Part shown: positions 1-9,139 of the stretch, piece by piece | Layout of the letters: every line of letters begins with the position of its first letter | How positions within the stretch are numbered: position 1 is the first letter of the stretch | Assembly (NCBI RefSeq): GCF_000527155.1 | Contig: NZ_AZUQ01000001.1 | Location: 2,477,615 to 2,541,614, forward strand | DNA: 64,000 nt | Reading direction: 5' to 3' | DNA from: Haloglycomyces albus DSM 45210 | GTDB taxonomy: Bacteria; Actinomycetota; Actinomycetes; Mycobacteriales; Micromonosporaceae | Notes under the pieces: generated by a model | The model's input: only the letters and a program-made list of their open reading frames with translations | The model's database searches: none | What the model was told of the DNA's origin: nothing | Program-made: the position numbers and the translations under genes

Positions 1-1
1 C

Positions 2-925
2 CCGGGTACACGCACCGTCCGTGTTATCCACTGCGGTATATGCGGAAGTGACCTCGCTAAACTATCAGCCCGCCCCTATCGTGCCCACTCCTCCGGCGCT
101 TGGACACCCGGCCACGAAATGGTCATTGAAGACCTCAACGGACAGCCTGCCGCCGTCAATCCACTCATCCCATGCCAACGATGTACCCACTGTTCCCACG
201 GGGACATTCATCTATGCCCCGGACTCAAACGCATCGGCTGGGACTACCCCGGAGGATTCGCCACCCACATCAATATCCCCGACTCTAATATCGTCCCTCT
301 TCCATACGAGCTGACGGACATCGCAGTACTAGCCGACACCCTCGCCACTGCCATCCACAGTCTCCACTGCGCACGATCGCGAGCCAACACCAAATCAATC
401 GCCATTATAGGAACCGGACCACTGGCTGTGGCCACCGTCGCCGTTGCTCACCTTCAAGGTTGGAGTACCGTAGCCGTCGTCGGACGACACCGCGAACGCC
501 TTGACACGATTAACCCACTGGTCGGCGCTGAACTCGCATTGACCGGCATGCTACCCACCGGAGCTTTCGACCTGGTCGTCGACGCCGCGTCAGGAACGTC
601 AACGCAACCGCTGGAAGAGGCCCTGCGCATTATCCGGCCCGGAGGGGAAATAGTCGTCCTCAACGCCTACCAACCTGGCCTGCAACTCAATACGCCACTG
701 CGATCCGTCTTCTCCCGATCAATCACTCTCACCGGATCCTACAGCCACTGCCGCAACCACGGAAGCGACTTCCTTCACGCATTGCGCCTGCTCCAGAAGC
801 ACCCGCAATGGGCGAACAAACTGATGACACACCGCCTGGCCATGTCCGAACTCCCTCGCGCTCTCAGTGGACACGCCAGCAAACCCAGCATCAAAACCGT
901 TTTGACCAATGAGGGGAACCAATGA
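2..925 (+). CDS. Zinc-dependent medium-chain dehydrogenase, 5' end missing
   Basis: Medium-chain (MDR) dehydrogenase of the alcohol/sorbitol/threonine dehydrogenase type, which oxidises an alcohol with NAD(P)+. The frame is open from base 2, so the start lies left of the window. Seen near the N-terminal end are HCGICGSDLAKL (catalytic zinc site) and PGHEMV, then a structural zinc cysteine cluster (CQRCTHCSHGDIHLC). A Rossmann segment IIGTGPLAVATVAVAHLQGW follows. About 307 residues are present, so only some 30 are missing. The stop overlaps the next start (ATGA), which points to one operon with the TrpRS-like gene. The substrate cannot be told from sequence. Confidence 0.85.
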   Translation, partial: PGTRTVRVIHCGICGSDLAKLSARPYRAHSSGAWTPGHEMVIEDLNGQPAAVNPLIPCQRCTHCSHGDIHLCPGLKRIGWDYPGGFATHINIPDSNIVPLPYELTDIAVLADTLATAIHSLHCARSRANTKSIAIIGTGPLAVATVAVAHLQGWSTVAVVGRHRERLDTINPLVGAELALTGMLPTGAFDLVVDAASGTSTQPLEEALRIIRPGGEIVVLNAYQPGLQLNTPLRSVFSRSITLTGSYSHCRNHGSDFLHALRLLQKHPQWANKLMTHRLAMSELPRALSGHASKPSIKTVLTNEGNQ

Positions 926-1962
926 CCGCCACCGCACCGATCCTGTTCTCCGAGGACTACTACAACACCGTCATCGGCCAATTTGGATACTCGACCTTCG
1001 AGATGAAACAGTTCAACTTCGACTTCGCTGGCCTATCGGATCGTGAACTGAATACCCGCTACCTGTGCCACCACCATGGTGACAAATTCGCTGCAGCCCC
1101 GGCCTCCGAACGCATCATCACCACCGGCTTTGGCATGTCCGGACCACCCCACATGGCAACGGTCTCCCACATCCAAAAGATCATCCGATTCCAACAGAAC
1201 AGAGAAAACTGCCAGATCGTCCTCGGAGACCTCGATGCCTACAACGGTAGACGCCGCGACTTCAACTGGACCCGCGAACTAGCTGAAAAGTTCACCGTCT
1301 TTACCCGACGACTCGGATTCGATACCGCCAGAGGGGTACTACGCGACCAGACCAGCGAAAACTCAGCGCTGCGCAACATGTATCTTGTCGGTCGGTACGC
1401 CACCGACAACGACTTCGACGCCGCCGAAGAAGACAACCACAGCTACTACTGCGAACAAGGAATCGTCGATGCCTCGATGACGTTCCGCCGACGCCTATCG
1501 TTGACTCTGATGGCCTCCGATTTCATCACCCTCGGCCAGAACTACCGGCACGTCGTCGCTCTCCTTGGTATCGATGAGCACAAGTACGTCCGTTTCGCAC
1601 AAACTATCCTCGATCGGTTCAACAAATCTATCCCGCTACACTCACGCTTCAATATAGGCGCAATATACTGCCGAATGACTAGCGGATTCAACGGATACCC
1701 GAAATTTTCTAAGAGCATCCCCGGGTCAGCCATCCATGTGGAATCACCCGATGACGAAATCTACTCACGTATCACCGCAGACTCCACTCGTCAACCAGAG
1801 AAATCCCCTGTATTCCAACTAATGTGTCAAGTTAACTACTGCTCATACGATGATCTCAACCGACTGTACAGCGCATGTACTAACCGGAGCCCCGTTTGGG
1901 CGAGGGAGCGACGAACCTTCGCCGACTACCTGATCGCTCTAAAACATCTGTGGCCCCAGTGA
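922..1962 (+). CDS. Tryptophanyl-tRNA synthetase-like class I protein
   Basis: A 346-residue class I aminoacyl-tRNA synthetase-like protein, closest in layout to archaeal/eukaryal-type TrpRS. Family proteins charge tRNA-Trp in the cytoplasm. The first signature is altered: SGPPHMAT stands where PSGxxHxGH is expected. The second, KFSKSIPGS, is a recognisable KMSKS loop followed by IHVESPDDEIYSRI. The C-terminal part resembles the short TrpRS tail (ADYLIALKHLW). It overlaps the upstream dehydrogenase by 4 bases and is 51 bases from the RlmN-like gene. The odd HIGH motif suggests either an unusual synthetase (resistant copy) or a synthetase-like enzyme of secondary metabolism. Family call is firm, activity is not. 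Confidence 0.75.
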   Translation: MTATAPILFSEDYYNTVIGQFGYSTFEMKQFNFDFAGLSDRELNTRYLCHHHGDKFAAAPASERIITTGFGMSGPPHMATVSHIQKIIRFQQNRENCQIVLGDLDAYNGRRRDFNWTRELAEKFTVFTRRLGFDTARGVLRDQTSENSALRNMYLVGRYATDNDFDAAEEDNHSYYCEQGIVDASMTFRRRLSLTLMASDFITLGQNYRHVVALLGIDEHKYVRFAQTILDRFNKSIPLHSRFNIGAIYCRMTSGFNGYPKFSKSIPGSAIHVESPDDEIYSRITADSTRQPEKSPVFQLMCQVNYCSYDDLNRLYSACTNRSPVWARERRTFADYLIALKHLWPQ

Positions 1963-2013
1963 ACAAATCAAGACAAGACCATGTACACCGATCATCGTTT
2001 CGGAGGACAGCCA

Positions 2014-2901
2014 ATGACACCGGACAGTACTGACACTCTGGCACTAGAAACATATCGCCGCTCCATCGACGGCACCATCAAATACCTCTGGTCACTACAC
2101 GATGGTCAAACAGTCGAAAGCGTGTACCTACCCCTCGCCAATCGGGGAGCCAAAGGACCATCCCTCTGCATCTCCAGTCAGGTCGGATGCGCCGTGCGCT
2201 GCACCTTCTGTGCTACTGGGGAGAACGGCCTCGTCCGTAACCTCACCTGCGACGAGATCGTGGCCCAAGTAGAAACAACCCTCGACCACCTCGGTTCGAT
2301 CCCCGAAGCGTTTGATGTCAGTTTTATGGGGATGGGCGAGCCACTGCACAACCTTCACGCCGTCACGAACGCCATCAGGAAACTGTATGCGAACTACTCG
2401 GGCAACTCCGACATCCATTTCAGCCTCTCGACAATCGGCATCACGAAAAGGATCTATAAATTGGCCGACTTCGAACATCCGGTCGCATTGCAAGTATCAC
2501 TGCACGGCCCCACCGACCAGATCCGTGAAAGCCTCATTCCCGAACGCAGCCGGGGCAGCATTTCTGACCTCTTTAACGCGATCCGGCACTATGCGATCAA
2601 ACGCGACACGATGGTAAACCTCAACTATCTGCTTTTCGACAATCTCAACGACACACCTGAATGCGCCGCACAACTAATCAACCTCCTCGCCGACAAACCA
2701 CACGTCAGGCTGAAGCTCTCCCATTACAACCCCATCGAAGGAAATGATCTCAACCCAGCAAGCAGCGTTCGGAAGCGACGATTCATGGACCTATGCGCCC
2801 AACGCGGGCTGCACGTCTTCGATTGGGAGAGCATGGGGGTAGACATCTCTGGCGGCTGTGGACAGCTAAGATCGTCATCATATGACGACTTAACGGCATG
2901 A
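2014..2901 (+). CDS. RlmN/Cfr-like radical SAM methyl synthase, core only
   Basis: A 295-residue radical SAM protein of the RlmN/Cfr family, which places a methyl group on C2 or C8 of an adenine in RNA through a methyl-cysteine intermediate. Visible: the cluster motif CAVRCTFC, a cysteine seven residues before it (LCISSQVGC), GMGEPLHN, and the second reactive cysteine in DISGGCGQL. Start at 2014 is chosen because GGAGG (2002-2006) precedes it; an ATG at 1981 has no such site. The protein begins just before SIDGTIKYLW, so it lacks the roughly 80-residue N-terminal domain of normal RlmN. It lies between two synthetase-like genes. Its substrate may be rRNA, tRNA or another molecule. Confidence 0.8.
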   Translation: MTPDSTDTLALETYRRSIDGTIKYLWSLHDGQTVESVYLPLANRGAKGPSLCISSQVGCAVRCTFCATGENGLVRNLTCDEIVAQVETTLDHLGSIPEAFDVSFMGMGEPLHNLHAVTNAIRKLYANYSGNSDIHFSLSTIGITKRIYKLADFEHPVALQVSLHGPTDQIRESLIPERSRGSISDLFNAIRHYAIKRDTMVNLNYLLFDNLNDTPECAAQLINLLADKPHVRLKLSHYNPIEGNDLNPASSVRKRRFMDLCAQRGLHVFDWESMGVDISGGCGQLRSSSYDDLTA

Positions 2902-2993
2902 TCTGCAGCCCCTTTTGGCTCTAGACCCTTGCCCCGCAAGTCGACGTATTCAACAGTTCAAGCAGATTTGAAATCAACTCTGAAAGGTCCGGC

Positions 2994-4391
2994 ATGTCTC
3001 GTCTCTACCAATCTGTTCAGAAAGCTCAGAAGCTCCTCCGTAGCGCTAATCTCGACACCCCTCAGATTGCTGCTGAACTGCTTGAACTGTCCCATTATCG
3101 CCGTGACCTCGACCTTTCCGACCTCACTCCTACTGAGCAGGCCGCATTGATATCCAACCGGTCCGTCCAAATTCTCCCCAGCGACGATGACCTATCAGCT
3201 CGCATAGCAGCAGCAGGCGAGTCTGGGATAACTGTCAAATTTGGTATTGACCCGACTGGTGCCGAAATCCACCTCGGACACGCCGTCCCCATGATCGTCC
3301 TCTCTCGGTTCCAACGCATGGGGCACAACATCGTGTTCATCGTCGGAGACATTACTGCCAGCATCGGAGACCCATCCGGCCGCTCCGATGAACGACCGGC
3401 CCTCACTGCCGAAGACATCGCCAACAACCTCGCCAGCTACCAAGATCAAGTGAGCCCATTTTTCGACTTTTCACAAGCGCAGTTTCGCAAAAATTCCGAA
3501 TGGCTAGCTGATATCAAACTCCCCGAACTGCTGGGGACTCTCTCCCACATTCCGACCTCCATGTCACTCCAACGCGAAGACTTCCGCAACCGTCTAGACG
3601 CCGGTCACGGTCTCGCTCTCTCGGAGTTCATATACTCCGTCGTCATGGCGATCGACTCGCAGAAGATCACCGCCGACGTCGAGCTAGGGGGAATGGATCA
3701 ACTACTCAACATGCAAATGGGACGCAAAGTCATGGAGATTAGCGGACAAGCCCCCCAACTTGTTGTGGCGATGCCGCTCATCGAAGGGACCGATGGGACC
3801 GGCACGAAGATGAGCAAGAGTAAGGACAACTACATTCCCTTGACGTTGGCGGCCAGCGATACCTTCGGGCGCATCATGTCCATCCCCGACCGCCTGACCC
3901 TTCCTTACATGCGAGCATGGACGGAATGGACCGAACCCGAGATCGAAGATTTCGAGGAGGCCTGCACTGAGGGGCGACTCCATCCTATGAGTCTGAAAAA
4001 ACTGTTGGCCGCCGACGTCGTGGCCGTTATGCACGGCAAATCAGCGGCCATAGAGGCACGACGGGAATTTGAATCCAGATTCTCACGTCGCCGGTTTGCA
4101 GCCCTTAACGATATACCCGTTATCAACCTAACCGAGCACACCGATTCTTCGCTATCGCACCTTTTGGTCGACGTCCTTGCGTTCGCTTCCAGCAAAGGCG
4201 AAGTCCGTCGCATCGCTAAAGGCGGCGGACTTAAGATCGTCTGGGAAACGAACAGCGACCAACAGACCGATAGACTCACCGAACGCCAGATCAACAACAG
4301 TCTCACGTCCATAGTCAAACCCCCAGAAGAAGACTCCGAGGCAGTTGCCTATGTGAAAATGGGACGACGGCTAGCGCGGATCACGACCTGA
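2994..4391 (+). CDS. tyrS: Tyrosyl-tRNA synthetase
   Basis: A 465-residue TyrRS that joins tyrosine to tRNA-Tyr in the cytoplasm. Seen: the Rossmann start KFGIDPTGAEIHLGH (HIGH motif as HLGH), VGDITASIGDPSGR, ELGGMDQLLNMQMGR, and KMSKS in GTKMSKSKDN. The C-terminal S4-like RNA-binding domain contains SSKGEVRRIAKGGGLKIVW. It is some 40 residues longer than common TyrRS, mainly at the N-terminus (about residues 1-75 before the catalytic fold). GAAAGG lies about 10 bases before the ATG. Lying in a small operon with a TrpRS-like gene, it may be a second copy for resistance or for a tRNA-dependent pathway; whether the host has another tyrS cannot be seen here. Confidence 0.92.
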   Translation: MSRLYQSVQKAQKLLRSANLDTPQIAAELLELSHYRRDLDLSDLTPTEQAALISNRSVQILPSDDDLSARIAAAGESGITVKFGIDPTGAEIHLGHAVPMIVLSRFQRMGHNIVFIVGDITASIGDPSGRSDERPALTAEDIANNLASYQDQVSPFFDFSQAQFRKNSEWLADIKLPELLGTLSHIPTSMSLQREDFRNRLDAGHGLALSEFIYSVVMAIDSQKITADVELGGMDQLLNMQMGRKVMEISGQAPQLVVAMPLIEGTDGTGTKMSKSKDNYIPLTLAASDTFGRIMSIPDRLTLPYMRAWTEWTEPEIEDFEEACTEGRLHPMSLKKLLAADVVAVMHGKSAAIEARREFESRFSRRRFAALNDIPVINLTEHTDSSLSHLLVDVLAFASSKGEVRRIAKGGGLKIVWETNSDQQTDRLTERQINNSLTSIVKPPEEDSEAVAYVKMGRRLARITT

Positions 4392-4485
4392 CACACGCGC
4401 AGCTGACAGACGGTCATCGGGTTGAGTCCACGCCGAAAGCATGGGATCCTGTAGGCTCCAACCAATTTTGAACGAGGTCAAGCCG

Positions 4486-5736
4486 ATGACCGTTATTACT
4501 GAATGGACAGGAGAACACGCAAAATTTCTCCGCAAAGCAGGTCGCTGGACCCTTCGTGAATTCGCCGAACGACTCGGGATTTCTGAGCGGGGAATCTCTA
4601 AATGGGAAGAACGTGGTTCACACATCGTACCCAGCGGCGACTCACAGAGCATACTAGACACCGCACTTCGGATGGCTAACTCCGAAACCAAGGCTAGATT
4701 TGAAACCTACCTTCACAGTGCGGGCCTGATCGATAAATCCAGCGCCGTTGACACGACCGAATCCGCCCTTATTCTTGGAGATCTCAAAACAGCACAGACC
4801 TTCACTCGCGCGCTGTACGACTCGACGATGAGTCACAATGCTCTCGAATACCTGCAGGAAGAAGTCCACCGATTGGCACGACCGAACTTTGGACAACCCT
4901 TCATGTCGAGGTACACGCAGCTAGCCGAAGCGCGTAAAGCCGTTTGCGACTACATCGACGCCAACCGCTTTCCGTTCCAACAGCAAACACTCCTTGCCCT
5001 AGCCGCGCGAATCGTAGGACTTCAAGCGCACCTCCTGCTTGACCAAGGGATGTACAACGAGGCAGCACACCTGATCCAGACGGCTTGGCTGTTCGCTCAG
5101 GGCTCTGACAGTTCCGACGTTCAAGCCTGGACGCTCGGAGTGCGATCCCTCATCTCCTTTTGGTCCGGCGACTACAGACGTGCCCTTAAAACAGCAACGG
5201 ACGGATCAAAATTCACCTCCGCCACTGTGACCAAACTGCGGTTGACTGCTCTAACGGCACGATCAGCAGCCAAATCAGGCGACCTCACCGCAGCAGAGGA
5301 AGCGATTCACCGCACAATCCAACATGGAAACGACATCGCTGGAGACGCTGACATTGAAGGAACCCTGTTTGACTTCCCTGCCTACAAATTGGCGAGCTAC
5401 CAAACGACCAGTCTGCTCGAATTCCAATCCGACGAGCACGCCTGCCAAGCACGCACAATCGCCCACGACGCCCTCCAACAGACCACCTTCATTAGGGCCA
5501 GCCCCGACGAATTGGCCCTCCGCTTGGATATCGCCACCGCCAGCCTAACGATACGCGACGCTACCGGCTTCTCCGATCAGCTCGCTGCAATCGATAGTGC
5601 TCCCGAAGCCGCCTATACTGCAAGCATCCGCCAACGTATCCGTCGGCTTGCTGCCCAAGCACAGGCTGCTCCAATATATGGCGACAGAGACAGCAGAGAC
5701 ACCATAAACCACCTCGTCTCCCGCACCGAAAGGTAG
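4486..5736 (+). CDS. XRE-family regulator with TPR-like C-terminus
   Basis: A 416-residue regulator. The N-terminal part holds a helix-turn-helix: LREFAERLGISERGISKWEERG. The long alpha-helical remainder, with repeated Ala-rich helices (AARIVGLQAHLLLDQGMYNEAAHL, split here for display as one region near residues 165-190), resembles the TPR-like half of actinobacterial XRE regulators. The start at 4486 is preceded by GAGG (4474-4477); an in-frame ATG at 4441 lacks a site. It ends 5 bases before the methyltransferase, so the two are co-transcribed. It may sense a small molecule and control the cluster. The architecture recurs in the gene at 40993-42219. Target unknown. Confidence 0.8.
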   Translation: MTVITEWTGEHAKFLRKAGRWTLREFAERLGISERGISKWEERGSHIVPSGDSQSILDTALRMANSETKARFETYLHSAGLIDKSSAVDTTESALILGDLKTAQTFTRALYDSTMSHNALEYLQEEVHRLARPNFGQPFMSRYTQLAEARKAVCDYIDANRFPFQQQTLLALAARIVGLQAHLLLDQGMYNEAAHLIQTAWLFAQGSDSSDVQAWTLGVRSLISFWSGDYRRALKTATDGSKFTSATVTKLRLTALTARSAAKSGDLTAAEEAIHRTIQHGNDIAGDADIEGTLFDFPAYKLASYQTTSLLEFQSDEHACQARTIAHDALQQTTFIRASPDELALRLDIATASLTIRDATGFSDQLAAIDSAPEAAYTASIRQRIRRLAAQAQAAPIYGDRDSRDTINHLVSRTER

Positions 5737-5741
5737 AGGAT

Positions 5742-6560
5742 ATGCCAGACAACTTCGACTCACGCACCAACCGCGATACTCTTGTCGATCGCGCCTATCG
5801 AACTGGAAACGACCTCACTAAACGGCGGAACCTCTACCACTATCAAAAACCCCAATACGATATTCCTGGTCTGGTGATCGACAAAATCGGGAACCGAAAG
5901 CCGGTGAGGATCCTCGACATTGGTTGCGGCAAGGGAGATATTACGAAGAGACTGCGGATCGAATTCCCCGAGGCCGAAGTTATCGGACTCGACGTATCTG
6001 AAGGCATCATGGACGACCTCGAACCGCCCGTTGTTGTCGGGGACGCCCAGCACCTCCCGTGGGACAATGACTCGTTCGATGTCGTCCTTGCCATGCACAT
6101 GATTTATCACATTGAAAACATCAACCAGGGCCTCGCGGAAATGGTCCGTGTGTTGGCTCCCGGCGGCGTGTTGATTACCTCCACCAACGCTGCCGACGAT
6201 AAGCAAGAACTCGACGACCTTTGGAAATCGGCGACCTACACCGTCCTCAACATGGTGGACCCGCCCGGACGGATTAAGCTCTCTGGTCGGTTCGAATTGG
6301 ACTCAGCAGCGGAGGCATTGGAAAAGCACTTGGCACACGTTGAAGTCACCGAGCTAAACGGAATTATTGAGGTCGACGGCTCAGCACCAGTTATAGATCA
6401 TTTCGGATCCTACAAGTCCTTCGCTGATAGTCGTGACCTCCCATTTGATCCCATCTTGAACGAAATCCATAAACAACTGAGTGAGACAATCGACCGCGAC
6501 GGTAGCTTTAGGATCAGGTGTCGGAATGGGATTGTGACTGGACTCAAATCGGGATCGTAA
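5742..6560 (+). CDS. Class I SAM-dependent methyltransferase
   Basis: A 272-residue methyltransferase of the Methyltransf_11 type. The SAM-binding motif I ILDIGCGKGDITKRL is followed by motif II VIGLDVSEG, an acidic-aromatic post-motif (GDAQHLPWDNDSFDVVLAMH) and a motif III-like stretch VRVLAPGGVLITSTNAAD. It is the last gene of the left operon, 5 bases after the XRE regulator and preceded by AGAGG. Family members methylate small molecules, for example quinones or natural products. Together with the dehydrogenase and synthetases it fits a biosynthetic or self-protection role, but the substrate is not predictable. Confidence 0.85.
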   Translation: MPDNFDSRTNRDTLVDRAYRTGNDLTKRRNLYHYQKPQYDIPGLVIDKIGNRKPVRILDIGCGKGDITKRLRIEFPEAEVIGLDVSEGIMDDLEPPVVVGDAQHLPWDNDSFDVVLAMHMIYHIENINQGLAEMVRVLAPGGVLITSTNAADDKQELDDLWKSATYTVLNMVDPPGRIKLSGRFELDSAAEALEKHLAHVEVTELNGIIEVDGSAPVIDHFGSYKSFADSRDLPFDPILNEIHKQLSETIDRDGSFRIRCRNGIVTGLKSGS

Positions 6561-7067
6561 CGGGTGCGTATTCCGATTGGTGCTCGTATGTCGTGAAGGG
6601 GCTCTCCAAGAGTTCACGATTGTATATCCTTACAGCAACTGGGAGATGCGTGGCAAGGAACAAAGTGCGGAGTATTGAGCGGCATATGTCGTACCACTGC
6701 CCGTACGAACAGCCCGTATGTCGGCTATGATGGTCCGTATTTCGCTGGTGTATCCCCAAGAAGCTATGATACGTACCCGACAGGTGAACGCCTTGGCCGC
6801 AGTACCTGCCGCAACCCGTTGACTGGCCACGCTACCTGATATGGGCAGGAGTCCATCGGGTGAAATGTCGCTACTGTCAGCCGGTGCTTTCACATTGCTT
6901 TGATAGCCTGCCATCAGGACCCCAGGTTTGCTCTCTTCTTGCTAGACAAGTGAACGGATGAGAGGGCTACCGCGTTATCAGGAGTAGCGTATCCGACGAG
7001 AGTTGTCGAGAGTCCGAATTGTATTCAAAGTTTCCCTAAGCACGCCAGAATCGAGGAGGGAATGTCA
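6561..7067. other. Intergenic region before the Gabija operon
   Basis: About 500 bases with no supported gene. A 94-codon minus-strand open frame (6630-6914) has no recognisable motif or ribosome site. A strong GAGGAGGG ribosome site at 7053-7060 belongs to the small ORF at 7068. The promoter for the defence operon should lie here but no clear boxes stand out. Confidence 0.5.
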
Positions 7068-7199
7068 ATGCAGCAGCTCCAAAAGAAGCGAATTGGTTCT
7101 TTGAGGGTTTTGGATAGCCCCCAAGAAAGTATCGGCACCAGTACGTGGTGCGAATTCGCTGATGGGGCACTTGTAAAGGCGAGCGTGTACTGTCTATGA
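7068..7199 (+). CDS. Small ORF coupled to the Gabija nuclease
   Basis: A 43-residue ORF beginning MQQLQKKRIGSLRVL and ending KASVYCL. It has the best ribosome site of the region (GAGGAGGG, 7053-7060, 7 bases before ATG) and its stop overlaps the nuclease start as ATGA. A second ATG two codons upstream (7062) is too close to that site. The peptide is basic at its start and has no known motif. It may be a leader peptide that couples translation, or a small subunit or sensor of the defence system. The ribosome site and overlap support that it is translated; its function is unknown. Confidence 0.6.
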   Translation: MQQLQKKRIGSLRVLDSPQESIGTSTWCEFADGALVKASVYCL

Positions 7200-9139
7200 G
7201 GATTCGCCAGCTCCGTGTTAAAGGGTTCCAGTCGTTTGGACCGGAGCCGAGAACGATTGATCTCGAGGACATTACCTATATCCTAGGGCCCAACGGGTCG
7301 GGTAAGACGGTAGTGCTCGAAGCGCTGTCCCGCCTGTTCAGCCCGATCCACGTGCAGCGTAAGATCCGAGTAGAGGACTTCCATGTCCCGTTTGATCGTG
7401 ACAAGGGTGCGGTTCAGGAGGAGGAGCCGACTCTTTGGATCGAGGTAGATATTGAGTTCCCGGAGGCCGGCGATAACAAGGTAAATCCCACCGTTCCATC
7501 TTTCTTCCCGTACATGGCTATCAAGTCAGAGAATGACGTACCTCGCATCCGAGTGCGTTTGACAGCCCAAATTGCTCGCGATGGTGAGGTAGAGGAGCGA
7601 CTGGAATACGTCCTCCGGGCAGGTGAGGAGGATGATGAGCCGATTGAAACGGCTACGATGTCACGCTATGACCGTGCTGAAATCGAAGTTCATTATCTGC
7701 CAGCTCGACGCGATCCCGCTGACCACATTTCTTACGCCACAGCATCACTCATCGGTCGGGTATTGCGGGCAACCGACTGGAGTTCGGAGCGAGAACCGCT
7801 AACTGACCTGATGTCTAAGGTGACGGATACAGTGGCGGGCAACGATGCAGTCTCAAGCATCGGCGAACGGCTGGCACGCGAGTGGTCTGGTCTCCACACG
7901 GGCGCTTTCTTTAAAGACCCATCGATCGCCTTTGGCCGTGGAGAGCTGGAAGACGTTCTTCGTCAGTTGACGGTGATGTTCTCACCATCACACAGTGCTA
8001 CCGCGCTGCCATTCGAACGTTTGAGTGATGGACAAAAGTCCCTACTGTATATTTCACTTGTGCTGGCATGGCAGAGTCTGGCACAACGGGTCCTAAGCTG
8101 CGAAGAGACATCATTCGATCCAACGCGCCTACGACCTCCTGTGCACACGATCATTGCACTGGAAGAGCCTGAAAACAGCCTTGCACCACAATATCTTGGC
8201 AGAATTATCCGCCAGCTTCGCAATGCATGTGACCATGGTAATGTGCAGGTGCTGGTCGCGACTCACGCTCCGACGATGCTGCGTCGGGTGGACCCCGAGT
8301 CGATCTGTTTCCTGAGGCTCAATGATGCCCGTGAGTCGATTGTGCGTCGAATAGTCTTGCCTGATGATGACCAAGTGGCAGCTAAGTACGTGCGTGAGGC
8401 AGTTCAAGCCTTCCCAGAGTTGTATTTTTCGCGACTGGTCGTCCTTGGTGAAGGTGACAGTGAACAGGTTGTTCTGCCACGTGTTCTCGCCGCTGCAGGT
8501 ATTGCTGAAGATGATGCATCGGTTTCGGTCGTCCCTCTTGGAGGACGTCATGTCAATCATTTTTGGCGTCTGCTTAGTGAACTTGAGGTTCCATATGTAA
8601 CCTTGCTTGACCTAGACTCGGGACGCTGGCAGGGCGGCTGGGGTCGCGTTCGTTATGCGATGAAGAAGGTAAATGAGGTTCATGAGCAGCCTCCCTTCGA
8701 ACCAGGGGTGATCAACGGCTTGCCGGAGTGGAATGACAAAGGCGGCTTCCCCCAGATCAACGATCCGAAGTATCCGGTGGGGCGAGATCCGCTTAATGAA
8801 CTCGAAAATTGTGACGTGTTCTTCTCTCATCCCGTCGATCTCGATATGATGCTCCTTAAAGCGTTTCCGGGAAAGTACGAAGTCACGCCTGAGACGCCTT
8901 CAACGTCAACGATCAGGGCGGTACTGGGCAAAAACCACGTCAACGAGTACCAACTTGATGACGACGTATGGAAATTGTTCCCCTGCTACGACGCAAAATT
9001 TGGTCGCAAGAGCAAACCTGCTACACATTTGAGAGCGATGTCGGGGCTCGACGACAAGGAGCTCTTGGGCCATCTTCCTGCTGTACTCGACAGGCTCGTA
9101 AACCGTGTGAAGGAGAAACTTAAGGAGTTGCCCGAGTGA
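7196..9139 (+). CDS. gajA: Gabija nuclease GajA (OLD-family ATPase/TOPRIM)
   Basis: A 647-residue OLD-family protein. The N-terminal ATPase of ABC type has Walker A GPNGSGKT, a signature LSDGQKSLL, and Walker B IIALEEPENSLAPQ followed by the D-loop/H-loop ATHAPTMLRR. A TOPRIM nuclease domain follows with the acidic residue in VVLGEGDSEQ and DxD in LLDLDSGRW. In Gabija, GajA nicks DNA when nucleotide pools fall, and GajB helicase works with it to stop phage. The pair arrangement with the next gene (GTGA overlap) is the hallmark. It is somewhat longer than the Bacillus protein. An alternative is another OLD/UvrD defence class, but Gabija fits best. Confidence 0.85.
   Translation: MRIRQLRVKGFQSFGPEPRTIDLEDITYILGPNGSGKTVVLEALSRLFSPIHVQRKIRVEDFHVPFDRDKGAVQEEEPTLWIEVDIEFPEAGDNKVNPTVPSFFPYMAIKSENDVPRIRVRLTAQIARDGEVEERLEYVLRAGEEDDEPIETATMSRYDRAEIEVHYLPARRDPADHISYATASLIGRVLRATDWSSEREPLTDLMSKVTDTVAGNDAVSSIGERLAREWSGLHTGAFFKDPSIAFGRGELEDVLRQLTVMFSPSHSATALPFERLSDGQKSLLYISLVLAWQSLAQRVLSCEETSFDPTRLRPPVHTIIALEEPENSLAPQYLGRIIRQLRNACDHGNVQVLVATHAPTMLRRVDPESICFLRLNDARESIVRRIVLPDDDQVAAKYVREAVQAFPELYFSRLVVLGEGDSEQVVLPRVLAAAGIAEDDASVSVVPLGGRHVNHFWRLLSELEVPYVTLLDLDSGRWQGGWGRVRYAMKKVNEVHEQPPFEPGVINGLPEWNDKGGFPQINDPKYPVGRDPLNELENCDVFFSHPVDLDMMLLKAFPGKYEVTPETPSTSTIRAVLGKNHVNEYQLDDDVWKLFPCYDAKFGRKSKPATHLRAMSGLDDKELLGHLPAVLDRLVNRVKEKLKELPE

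Noticed and set aside
7196-9139. An SMC or RecF repair protein
   Set aside because: The TOPRIM domain and the coupled UvrD-like partner fit OLD/Gabija instead.
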